Below, one piece after another: positions 9,183 through 16,516 of a DNA stretch of 64,000 nucleotides. The notes beneath the pieces are model-generated. The model saw only the letters and a list, made by a program, of their open reading frames with translations. It was not told the DNA's origin and ran no database searches. A program made the position numbers and the translations under genes. Source of the DNA: Pseudofrankia sp. DC12 (GTDB lineage: Bacteria; Actinomycetota; Actinomycetes; Frankiales; Frankiaceae); contig NZ_KQ031391.1 of assembly GCF_000966285.1 (NCBI RefSeq), positions 62,001 to 126,000 on the forward strand, given 5' to 3'. Position 1 is the first letter of the stretch, and each line of letters opens with the position of its first letter.

Positions 9183-9331
9183 CTATGAGGCGTCCTGGTC
9201 CCACAGGTCGGTGGGGTGGGCCTGGACGAGAGCGCGGATGCGGGTGAGGACGTCGCCGGCAGGTCGCGGGCCGCAGTCTCCTTACCAGCCATCGCGTCGA
9301 TGTCGGCCTGGGAGGCGTAGCGCATGATCAT
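9183..9331 (-). pseudogene. Frameshifted short gene upstream of the integrase remnant
   Basis: From the ATG at 9331 the reading MIMRYASQADIDAMAGKETA continues, after a one-base shift near 9265, as AGDVLTRIRALVQAHPTDLW and a stop at 9183. Together this gives a plausible protein of about 50 residues. It is directly upstream of, and co-directional with, the integrase remnant. The family is not recognised; it could be a small excisionase-like or hypothetical protein. Confidence 0.35.
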
Positions 9332-9441
9332 GCGCTTCTTGGCTTGTCTCCTTGCTCGGTGACTGTCGGCCGGGACGTCGAAGCTACCGCTCCACGCTTC
9401 GACAGCTCGCGCCAGGTGTGGCTGACATCACTAGTCGGAGA

Positions 9442-10011
9442 CTACGCCCAGGCGGGATCGCGGCCGGTCAGGCCGAGGATACGGTCCAAGGTGGGTGCGT
9501 CGGCCGGCACCGCGACCGCCGGGCCGTACATGCCCATCTCCCGCCCCTGCTCCACGCCGGCGAACACCGTGTCGTGCAGATGCGCCAGCAGATCGGCGGG
9601 CAGTTCCAGCCGCTGCCCGCTCGCGACCGCCAAGTCCCAGCCGTGCAAGGCCAGCTCGCCGACGATCATGTCGCCCATGACGGGTGCGGGCAGCATGTGC
9701 GGCGTGCCCATGCTCGTCTCGCCCTCCCAGGCGCTCGGCGGCGCCCACGACGACGTGATGTCGTCCAGCAGGGCGAGCAGGCGGCCGCGCCAGTCGCCGG
9801 CCGCCAGGTCCACATCGGACTCGGCGGCCGCCGGCTGCGGAACGGACTCCTTGCGGCCGGCGCCGGCGAGCGACGGGCCCCAGAACAGGAGATGGTTGAC
9901 CAGTGCCCGCACGTCGTACTCCGTGCACGGAGTCTTGTTGGCGAGCTGGTCGTCGGTAATGGTGCGGGCGACCGCGGCCATGGCCTCGACCGCGTTGGAA
10001 ATGTGTGACAT
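9442..10011 (-). CDS. TIGR03086-family DinB-like metal-binding protein
   Basis: A 189-residue four-helix protein of the maleylpyruvate-isomerase-N/DinB superfamily, subfamily TIGR03086. Diagnostic parts are TPCTEYDVRALVNHLLFWG with its metal-binding histidine, and the later HGWDLAVASGQ with a second one. Such proteins bind a divalent metal and may act in mycothiol-dependent chemistry; the reaction is unknown here. It is divergent from the AraC regulator, with only 64 bp between the starts, so joint regulation is likely. Confidence 0.8.
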   Translation of the reverse strand: MSHISNAVEAMAAVARTITDDQLANKTPCTEYDVRALVNHLLFWGPSLAGAGRKESVPQPAAAESDVDLAAGDWRGRLLALLDDITSSWAPPSAWEGETSMGTPHMLPAPVMGDMIVGELALHGWDLAVASGQRLELPADLLAHLHDTVFAGVEQGREMGMYGPAVAVPADAPTLDRILGLTGRDPAWA

Positions 10012-10075
10012 GGCTGCGACGCTAGGCGGCTCGGGCCGGAGGGGTATTGAACAAAGGCGACATACACTCTGCCGC

Positions 10076-10819
10076 GTGGGGCGGGACGTTCGTGAGCTGC
10101 GGAGTGCGTGGACCAGGTATCAGCGCCACGCGTTCCACGGCCCGTCGCCGGCGCTCGCGCCATGGGTGGAGCGGTACTGGGAGGCTCGCTGGGACTACGC
10201 CGAGCCCTACCGGCAGAAGATCGTGCCGTACCCGAACGTGCACCTGTCGTTCGGCGGCGGCCGCGCGGACATCAACGGCGTGTGCAGCGGCTACCAGATC
10301 ACGGTCCTCGAGGGCCGCGACCACGTCTTCGGCGTCGCGTTCCGGCCGGGCTGCTTCCGCCCGTTCCTCGGTGCCTCCGTCTCGACGATCACCGACCGCG
10401 TCATCCCGGCGACCGAGGTGTTCGGCCCGGACCTGCCCACGACGCTCGACGTGCCGACCGTGGAAGCGTTCCTGCTGAAACACCTGCCAGACGACGACCC
10501 CCGGATGCGCCAGGCGGTGGCCGCGGTCGAGCTGATCGCCAAGGACAAGGCCGTGACCAGGGTCGAACGCCTCGCCGGCGAGCTGGGGCTGAGCATGCGG
10601 GGGCTGCAACGGCTGTTCGCGGAGTACGTCGGCATCGGGCCCAAGTGGGTGATCCGCCGCTACCGCCTGCACGAGGTGACCGCACGCATGGCCGCCGGCG
10701 AGGCGATCGACTGGGCCGCGCTGGCGGCGGACCTCGGCCACGCCGACCAGGGCCACTTCATCCGCGACTTCAAGAGCATGTTCGGCGAGCCACCGACCTG
10801 GTACGCGCAGCGGTACTAG
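10076..10819 (+). CDS. AraC-family transcriptional regulator
   Basis: A 247-residue regulator with an N-terminal DUF6597-like sensor region (PALAPWVERYWEARWDY, FGVAFRPGCFRPFLG) and a C-terminal AraC DNA-binding domain, ending GHADQGHFIRDFKSMFGEPP T-WYAQRY. The GTG at 10076 was chosen because similarity begins shortly after it; the frame is open far upstream only because it runs antisense to the TIGR03086 gene. The divergent spacing suggests that it controls the TIGR03086 gene and itself. Confidence 0.8.
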   Translation: MGRDVRELRSAWTRYQRHAFHGPSPALAPWVERYWEARWDYAEPYRQKIVPYPNVHLSFGGGRADINGVCSGYQITVLEGRDHVFGVAFRPGCFRPFLGASVSTITDRVIPATEVFGPDLPTTLDVPTVEAFLLKHLPDDDPRMRQAVAAVELIAKDKAVTRVERLAGELGLSMRGLQRLFAEYVGIGPKWVIRRYRLHEVTARMAAGEAIDWAALAADLGHADQGHFIRDFKSMFGEPPTWYAQRY

Positions 10820-10929
10820 TCCGCCTCCCCGGACTTGAGTGTGGGTCGCGTCCCGGCGCGGGTGCGGGCGGCAAGGTGGACCGTGGCTGGGTGCAGACTT
10901 TCGCACAAAGATCCGAAGGACAGGACATC

Positions 10930-11022
10930 ATGCGCGTCGAGATCAGTGTCTAGTCGGTCGATGACGTCCGGGTCGCCGCCAGGGCCGGCGCCGCGCGCGT
11001 CGAGCTGTGCGCCGGCTCGCTG
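10930..11022 (+). pseudogene. CutC N-terminal remnant
   Basis: The plus strand reads MRVEISV, an in-frame TAG at 10951-10953, then SVDDVRVAARAGAARVELCAGS. This matches the conserved start of CutC-type copper-homeostasis proteins (bacterial CutC begins MxLEIC..S...A..A...GADRVELCA). The similarity stops at about 11022, where the minus-strand YCII reading frame takes over. It is a truncated gene whose rest was lost by deletion. Confidence 0.55.
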
Positions 11023-11282
11023 GCCTCGACGATCCAGTAGCCGGCCAGCGACTCCTTGATCTCCGCGAACGGGCCGTCGGTCGGCACCGGCGCGCCATCG
11101 GCGAACCGCACCGTCCGCGCCTGACTGGCGTCGGTGAGCGCGTCCCCGGCGACCCATTCGCCGGACTCGCGCAACTCCGCGTCGAGGTCCATCAGCATCT
11201 TCTGCATGCCGGCGATCCACTCCTTGGAGCGCGACTGGACGACCTCGCTCGCACAACCAAACATCATGATCATATATTTCAT
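10950..11282 (-). CDS. YCII/DGPF-domain protein with altered C-terminus
   Basis: A 110-residue protein of the YCII-related (DGPF) family: MKYMIMMFG at the start, then TVRFADGAPVPTDGPFAEIK and ESLAGYWIVEA, the typical DGPF-ExKE core. In the family, such genes often neighbour ECF sigma factors; none is seen here. The last 25 residues (after IVEASE) do not look like the family and are the antisense of the CutC remnant, so the gene has lost its natural end by deletion. Start is ATG at 11282 with GGAGCG upstream. Whether the shortened protein still folds is uncertain. Confidence 0.65.
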   Translation of the reverse strand: MKYMIMMFGCASEVVQSRSKEWIAGMQKMLMDLDAELRESGEWVAGDALTDASQARTVRFADGAPVPTDGPFAEIKESLAGYWIVEASEPAHSSTRAAPALAATRTSSTD

Positions 11283-11498
11283 CTGGTCGCTCCCTTCATC
11301 GGCGCCCCCACGGGCGCTCCCTGTGTAGTCCGAGCCGATGGCCCGATCTGGACATCCAAGCGGGAGCAACCCGCGGCGGAAGACGGCCCGGCACCGCAAC
11401 CCGCGCGCGTCGCGGCAGCGCGCCACCACACCATCACGATCCGACAGAGATCACGCGAGCAAGTACTTGGCGTCAAGAACAGACGCGCTTCGTCGAGG

Positions 11499-13024
11499 GT
11501 AACTGGTCAGGTGGGTTGGGGTGTCCAGGGGTTTCCGTTGGCGAGTTGGGTGAGGGCGTCGAGTAGGCCGATGCCGTGTTTGCGGGTGGTTGCTGTGTAG
11601 GATCGGATGAGGCAGAAGTTCTGGGCGCCGGTGAGTGTTCTCATGCAGCCGGAGATTTTCTGCCGGGTTTTCACCATGCGGATCTCGCGTTCGGCGGCGT
11701 TGTTATCGAAGGGCACGGCCGGGTTGGTGGTGAAGCGGAGGTAGTCGTCGATCCGGTCGCGGAGACGGCGGGCGAGCGCGCGGTGTTTGTTGCCGAGCGC
11801 GCCGGTGACGGTCTGGTCGTCGGCGGCGATCTTCGCTGCGTCGCGGATGCGACGGGTGTGCTGGTCGAGGACGTCCGTGTCCAGGGTGATGCCTGTGGTG
11901 CGGGCATGGTCGATGTGCTTTTTAAGCGCGAGGAGGCCGTCGGTCACCTGACGTGCCCAACACCATTTGGTGTCGTCGCCGGCTGCGTCGATCACGGCTT
12001 GGAGTTCCCGGAGAACATGCGCGTTGCACAGCGCGTGGGTCGCGTCGGTGAACGTGTCGTAGGGTGCCCAGGCGTCATGGACCGCGACTCCGGTGAAACC
12101 GGGAAGCACACCGGCGGTGAGTATCGCCTCCCGGCCGCGGCGGCGGTGCGCGGTCAGTAGCGAGTAGCGGTCGGTCGACGCGGAGTGCACCCAGTGGGTG
12201 GTGCCGTTCACTCGGAAGCCGGTCTCGTCGAAGTGGACCACGCTGGCACGGCCGATCAGTGCGCGGACCTGGCCGCTGAAACCCTTGAGGGATTTCGCGG
12301 CCTTGGTGGTTGCCGCGGCGACGGTCGCGTCACTGATCGGGGTGCCGAACAGCTCGCCGAGGGCCTGCGCTGTCCGCTGTTTCGACAGGAACTGGCCGGC
12401 ATACAGATAGACGATGACCGCAGTGATCATCGGACCGTACTGAACCGGTGCTCGCACTCCGTCGGGACTGTCCGCGGTGGTCACCATGCCGCACCCGCAC
12501 CGCTTCGCGACCAGCTGATGCTCGACGACACCGACTCGGATCGCGGGGATGTCGAAGACCTGGCGCCGTGTCATCCCGGCGACCGGGGCGCGGCCGAGTC
12601 CTCGGCCGCAGCCGCAGCACCGCGCCGGCTCATGGCGCACGATCTCATCCGGATCGGCCACCTGGCACAACGTCCGCCCGGGATGACCGCCCTGCCCACC
12701 GGGTTTACGGCCCGATCTTCCTCGCAACGACTTCGGCGCTGGCTTCGCCAGCCCGTCCGATGACGGCGGCTTCGACGAGTTCCGTGAATTCGCCGCCAGC
12801 CGCGCCTCCAACTCCGCGACCCGCGCTTTCAACCGCTCGATCTCAGCGGCCTGTTCTTTGATAATCGCGGCCTGGGCAACGACAAGCGCGGCAAGCTCGT
12901 CATACGTCGGCCGCGTCATACCCTCATTATTGGACACGCACCGAGACACGCCAAGCAATTACACGCCAGGAGATGCCAACTCATTAACAAATCACGCGGG
13001 AACATGACGGACCTGACCAGTTAC
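11499..13024 (-). mobile_element. IS66-family insertion sequence, complete, 1526 bp
   Basis: Ends are inverted repeats GTAACTGGTCAGGT (11499-11512) and ACCTGACCAGTTAC (13011-13024). They start with GTAA as usual for IS66. The flanks carry a perfect 8-bp direct repeat CGTCGAGG (11491-11498 and 13025-13032), the target duplication size of the family. It holds one transposase gene and no TnpA/TnpB accessory genes. The intact duplication indicates that this insertion has not been rearranged since transposition. Confidence 0.92.
11507..12919 (-). CDS. IS66-family transposase
   Basis: A 470-residue intact transposase. It starts with a coiled coil (LVVAQAAIIKEQAAEIERLK) and the hallmark NSRNSSKPPSSDG linker. 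A zinc-finger-like stretch C-x-C-G...C-G-C-G and the DDE catalytic core with VVHFDETGFRV and AVHDAWAPYD follow, then the C-terminal NNAAEREIRMVKTRQKISG carrying the catalytic glutamate. Start ATG at 12919 is placed so that the coiled coil is complete; a longer frame to 12958 reaches past no recognised domain. Confidence 0.92.
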   Translation of the reverse strand: MTRPTYDELAALVVAQAAIIKEQAAEIERLKARVAELEARLAANSRNSSKPPSSDGLAKPAPKSLRGRSGRKPGGQGGHPGRTLCQVADPDEIVRHEPARCCGCGRGLGRAPVAGMTRRQVFDIPAIRVGVVEHQLVAKRCGCGMVTTADSPDGVRAPVQYGPMITAVIVYLYAGQFLSKQRTAQALGELFGTPISDATVAAATTKAAKSLKGFSGQVRALIGRASVVHFDETGFRVNGTTHWVHSASTDRYSLLTAHRRRGREAILTAGVLPGFTGVAVHDAWAPYDTFTDATHALCNAHVLRELQAVIDAAGDDTKWCWARQVTDGLLALKKHIDHARTTGITLDTDVLDQHTRRIRDAAKIAADDQTVTGALGNKHRALARRLRDRIDDYLRFTTNPAVPFDNNAAEREIRMVKTRQKISGCMRTLTGAQNFCLIRSYTATTRKHGIGLLDALTQLANGNPWTPQPT

Positions 13025-13089
13025 CGTCGAGGTTGCACGTACTGGCGCACGCCACGTCCGTTTGGACCGAAATCGAGCAGAATGCGAAT

Positions 13090-13369
13090 TCTGCACAATG
13101 TCCCGCCAGGCCGGGAAGCAGCGGCGGGGCAACATCACGTTGACGATCGAGAAGTCGGACGGGTCGCGGCCATAGTCGCCGGCCATGTCGCAGTAGTCCC
13201 TGCCGGGCACGTCGATCTCGCGGCGCAGGAAGCGGTCATAGACGATCTCCAGCTCGTCGACCTCGGCGGCGGTGAGGATCCCGGGGAGGTGGACGTAGCC
13301 GTCCTCGGTGAACCGGCGCCGGTCCTCGGTGTCGATCACGTACCGGCCGTCGCTCGTCAGCTGCCCCAT
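13090..13369 (-). pseudogene. Phytanoyl-CoA dioxygenase family protein, N-terminal fragment
   Basis: From the ATG at 13369 (GGAGGA upstream) about 90 residues match the start of Fe(II)/2-oxoglutarate PhyH-type dioxygenases: RRRFTEDGYVHLPGILTAAE, then FLRREIDVPGRDYCDMAGDY and MLPRRCFPAWRDIV. The following residues are unrelated and the iron-binding H-x-D...H is absent, so the gene is cut at about 13090. The break lies between the gene and the IS66 copy, so an earlier deletion rather than the IS itself removed the rest. Confidence 0.65.
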
Positions 13370-13553
13370 AGATCCTCCCGCAGCGCTACTCGCCGTCACA
13401 GCGGCGTCACGGGCAAGGTGGGGGAATCTCAGGGCCGACCCGACCGCGACAGGCGTGGCGGCCGCCACCGAAGAGTTCGGTGGGGGCCGCCACGGCGCTG
13501 CTACATAGGCCAGGAGTATTCGTTCTCAGCGGGCGTTCGACGGCTACGACCTG

Positions 13554-13916
13554 CTACGAGAACAGGTTGACCGTGAGCAGCTTGCCGCTGATCGGCCTGG
13601 TGATGACGCGGGTGCGGCTGAAGTTGTCCGAGCCGTTGCTGCACTCGACGCTGAACGTGGCAACCGTGCCGACCGCCGGAACCTGCTGAAGGCTCAGGCT
13701 GTAGAAGCCGCCCGCGCTGACCCCGGACGTGTCCGACTCGCCGGCCGACGTGGTGACAGCCACGCCCGTCGCGATGCTGGCCGGACATCGAGCGGCACCA
13801 CCGACCGAGACGTTCGGACTGTTGGGATCCGCGCTGGCGGGAAGCGTCGAGCCCAGGATGAGCGCGCCGGCGGCGCCGGTCGAGGCAAGAAGACTCACAG
13901 TCTTTCGCATTCTCAT
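13554..13916 (-). CDS. Small secreted protein of unknown function
   Basis: A 120-residue protein with a clear Sec signal peptide: basic MRMRK, hydrophobic stretch, and A-S-A cleavage site near residue 29. The mature part is Ser/Thr/Gly-rich with two cysteines that could form one disulfide, and looks like a small beta-sandwich. It ends close to KLLTVNLFS. ATG at 13916 has GGAGAGG upstream. No family is recognised; the product should be exported. Confidence 0.7.
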   Translation of the reverse strand: MRMRKTVSLLASTGAAGALILGSTLPASADPNSPNVSVGGAARCPASIATGVAVTTSAGESDTSGVSAGGFYSLSLQQVPAVGTVATFSVECSNGSDNFSRTRVITRPISGKLLTVNLFS

Positions 13917-14152
13917 GATGAAGCAACCTCTCCTGACAGATACGACTCCTGTCCGCCGATTGGGTTACCCGATGTTGGAAACGTTATTCGCGGCCGTCGA
14001 GGTATTTGAAGCCGCAGCATTCGGGTTTGTTTCGGCGCAGCGCCTCGACGCGAAAACAAGACCGACAGTCGTCCAATGAAGGCGCCGGGCCACCGTCGGC
14101 AAAGAAGACTCGGGAGAAACACCGGACCACCCGCGTCGTGGCCGCCTCATGG

Positions 14153-14172
14153 GGGTGAGCTCACCCGGGTGA
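14153..14172. promoter_or_regulatory. Two overlapping palindromes upstream of the VOC gene
   Basis: GGGTGAGCTCACCC (14153-14166) and TCACCCGGGTGA (14161-14172) are perfect palindromes sharing six bases. They lie in the 387-bp gap between the divergent secreted-protein gene and the VOC gene, the only ordered structure seen in that gap. A dimeric repressor operator is the simplest reading, but no regulator gene is adjacent. Confidence 0.35.
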
Positions 14173-14303
14173 CGCGGATGTGCCGCCCCGCGTTCGGCCG
14201 ACCAATGTCACGCTAAGTGACCGTGTGGGATGAGGGTGTCGACGGTTGGATGGGGCAGGAATGGAGAAGCGTCGGGCGCTGGACCGGCCCTAGCGTGACC
14301 GGC

Positions 14304-14966
14304 ATGCCTTTCATCGACTCCGTCACCCTTGAGGTGGCCGACCCCGCCGCCGCGACCGCCTTCTACGACACCACCTTCGGTCTGGGCGACGAGCTGCGCG
14401 TCCGCGGCTCGGACGCGCGGACCGACGGCTTCCGCGGCTTCACCCTCTCGCTCACCGTGTCCCAGCCCGCCAACGCCGACAGCCTCTTCGAGGCGGCGCT
14501 AGCCGCCGGCGCGACCGCGCTGAAGCCTGCCGCCAAGTCCTTCTGGGGTTACGGCGGCGTCCTGCGGGCGCCGGACGGGACGATCTGGAAGATCGCGACA
14601 TCGGCGAAGAAGGACTCCGGCCCGGCCAGCCGGGAGGTCGACGAGCTGGTGCTACTGCTCGGGGTGTCCGACGTGGGCGCGAGCAAGCGGTTCTACGTCG
14701 AGCACGGCCTCGCGGTGGCGAAGAGCTTCGGCCCCATGTACGTCCAGTTCGACACCCCGTCCAGTCCCGTCAAGCTGGGGCTCTACCGGCACAAGGCCCT
14801 CGCCAAGGACGCCGGCGTCTCGCCCGACGGGACCGGCTCGCACCGGCTCGTGATCGGCGGCGACGCCGGCGCCTTCACCGACCCGGACGGGTTCGTGTGG
14901 GAGGGCTCGCCTGCCCTCGAGACCCGGCTGTCGGGCAGCCCGCTGAACCACGCCGCGGTCGACTGA
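14304..14966 (+). CDS. VOC-superfamily (glyoxalase/bleomycin-resistance) protein
   Basis: A 220-residue protein made of two VOC half-modules: MPFIDSVTLEVADPAAATAF opens the first, and ELVLLLGVSDVGASKRFYVE the second; DPDGFVWE closes it. VOC proteins use paired beta-alpha-beta-beta-beta modules around a metal site, but several usual ligands are not obvious here. Start is ATG at 14304; the candidate -10 box TAGCGT lies 8 bases upstream, so the mRNA is probably leaderless. Function unknown. Confidence 0.78.
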   Translation: MPFIDSVTLEVADPAAATAFYDTTFGLGDELRVRGSDARTDGFRGFTLSLTVSQPANADSLFEAALAAGATALKPAAKSFWGYGGVLRAPDGTIWKIATSAKKDSGPASREVDELVLLLGVSDVGASKRFYVEHGLAVAKSFGPMYVQFDTPSSPVKLGLYRHKALAKDAGVSPDGTGSHRLVIGGDAGAFTDPDGFVWEGSPALETRLSGSPLNHAAVD

Positions 14967-15152
14967 ATCCCGGAGTCAGGGCCTCCGCGGTTGTGAAAGT
15001 GCCACCGTAGGCGACCTTCCCCGGCGCCCGGCGGGACGTGTCCGGCAGGCCCTGACATGGCCGTCGCTAGGCTGCTCGCTGCTGCTCTGACGCCGTAACC
15101 CGACGTCGGGGCGCCATCGAGCCGTGGGGCCGCGGGAGACGAGGTGAGGTAG

Positions 15153-16142
15153 GTGCGGATCCTGCTGCCGCCGAGCGAGGCGAAGACACCGGGGGGTGAC
15201 GGGCCGGCGCTGCGGGTGACCGGTTTTGGCGACGGCCCGATCGCGGCCGCCCGTATCGAGGTGGCCCAGGCCGTCGCCGCGTTCTGTCACCGCGATCCTG
15301 CCACGGCGATCGTCGCGCTTCGGCTGCCAGCCTCGCGCGCCGAGACGGACCTGGCCACCAACGCCGCGATCCTGGACGCCCCGACGATGCCCGCTCTCGA
15401 CCGGTTCGCGGGCGTGCTCTACGAGGCCTTGGCCGCGGCGACGATGCCGCCCGCCGCCCGGGCCGTGGCCGACCGTGCCCTTTTCGTCTCCAACGGCGCG
15501 TTCGGCCTGGTAAACGCCGCCGAACCGGTACCCGACCACCGGGTGGGCATGGCGGCGGCGGTCCCCGGCCTCGGCGGCCGCGCCACGCCGACCGTGCTCG
15601 CGACCTTCTGGCGCACCCGGCTCGCCCGGTTCCTGCCCGACCTGCTCGTCTGCGCCCCGACGCCCGCCGCCGGAGCCCCCGCCGCGGCACCCGAGAGCCT
15701 GACCGCCACCCCGCCGGCCGAGGCCGCCGTCGGCGAGCACCTCATCGTGGACCTGCGCTCGTCGGCCTATGCGACCGTACCCACGCTTTCCGGACCGATC
15801 CGGTCAAGCGCCCTGCCTGTACGCGCGCTGACCGAGAAGCTCCTCGACGGGCACTGGGTGCGCCGCCCGCTCAGCTACCAGGCGAAGCAGACGAAGGGCC
15901 TGCTGGCCAGAGCGCTACTGCTCGCCGACGCGGCTGGCCGCCCGGTCAAGACCGTCGACGACGTGGCCGAGGCTGCCGAGTCCGCCGGGCTGGTCGCCGA
16001 GCCGCGCGGCACCGCCGCCGCGCCCACCCTCGACGTCATCACCCGCTGGGACCCGGCCGGCCGATATGGGGGAAAGACGCCGCGCTCGCTGGTGGCGGCA
16101 GCCCGGGCGGCCGGTCACCTGGACGCGAACGCGGCGCGGTAG
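15153..16142 (+). CDS. yaaA: YaaA/UPF0246-family peroxide stress protein
   Basis: A 329-residue protein beginning with the family signature MRILLPPSEAKTPGG. Further conserved parts are FVSNGAFGLVNAAEPVPDHR, the IVDLRSSAY region and a C-terminal KQTKGLLARALL. YaaA lowers intracellular free iron under peroxide stress and protects DNA; its fold binds DNA helical junctions. GTG at 15153 was chosen because the family starts exactly there. The C-terminus is about 60 residues longer than usual and the last ten residues overlap an antisense AraC gene tail, so the natural end may have been replaced. Confidence 0.82.
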   Translation: MRILLPPSEAKTPGGDGPALRVTGFGDGPIAAARIEVAQAVAAFCHRDPATAIVALRLPASRAETDLATNAAILDAPTMPALDRFAGVLYEALAAATMPPAARAVADRALFVSNGAFGLVNAAEPVPDHRVGMAAAVPGLGGRATPTVLATFWRTRLARFLPDLLVCAPTPAAGAPAAAPESLTATPPAEAAVGEHLIVDLRSSAYATVPTLSGPIRSSALPVRALTEKLLDGHWVRRPLSYQAKQTKGLLARALLLADAAGRPVKTVDDVAEAAESAGLVAEPRGTAAAPTLDVITRWDPAGRYGGKTPRSLVAAARAAGHLDANAAR

Positions 16143-16196
16143 GCCTGGGGCGACACCCCGACCAACCGCCGGAAATGCGGCTGCAGCGCCACTCCG
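16115..16196 (-). pseudogene. C-terminal tail of an AraC-family regulator
   Basis: The minus strand reads LQPHFRRLVGVSPQAYRAAF before a stop at 16115-16117, the last helix of GlxA-like AraC regulators (HFRR.VG.SPQ.YR..F). Nothing upstream continues the domain. It overlaps the 3' end of yaaA on the other strand. Confidence 0.6.
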
Positions 16197-16297
16197 TCCG
16201 CGCGCCCGGGACTCCGCGGGTGTCCGGGACTCCGCGAGTGTCCGGGAGACGAAGGATGGCGAAGCATCGGCGATCATGACTTAATGCCTATCGGAAG

Positions 16298-16317
16298 GTG
16301 ACTTTCAAGCCAGTCAC
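16298..16317. promoter_or_regulatory. Inverted repeat GTGACT-N8-AGTCAC
   Basis: A perfect 6-bp inverted repeat with 8-bp spacer lies about 200 bp upstream of the large STAND gene. The spacing resembles HxlR-type operators, but no such regulator is nearby. Apart from this and the AraC tail, the 374 bp between yaaA and the STAND gene show nothing. Confidence 0.25.
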
Positions 16318-16516
16318 TTGCCGCGCGAGGCCCGCGCCGGGCGGTGCGCCGCCCGGTCCGGCTCCTGACCAGGGCTCGCTTCTCATCCGTTGCATTCTCG
16401 TTTCCGGCTGGCGCGATAGGCTCTGTGCGCCAGGTTTTCCGTGGTCTTGCGCCAAGCGGTTCGGTCGTCCGATTGGCTGAATGGGCCGGCGAGCCGGCCG
16501 GAAGCGGAGGCCGCGG

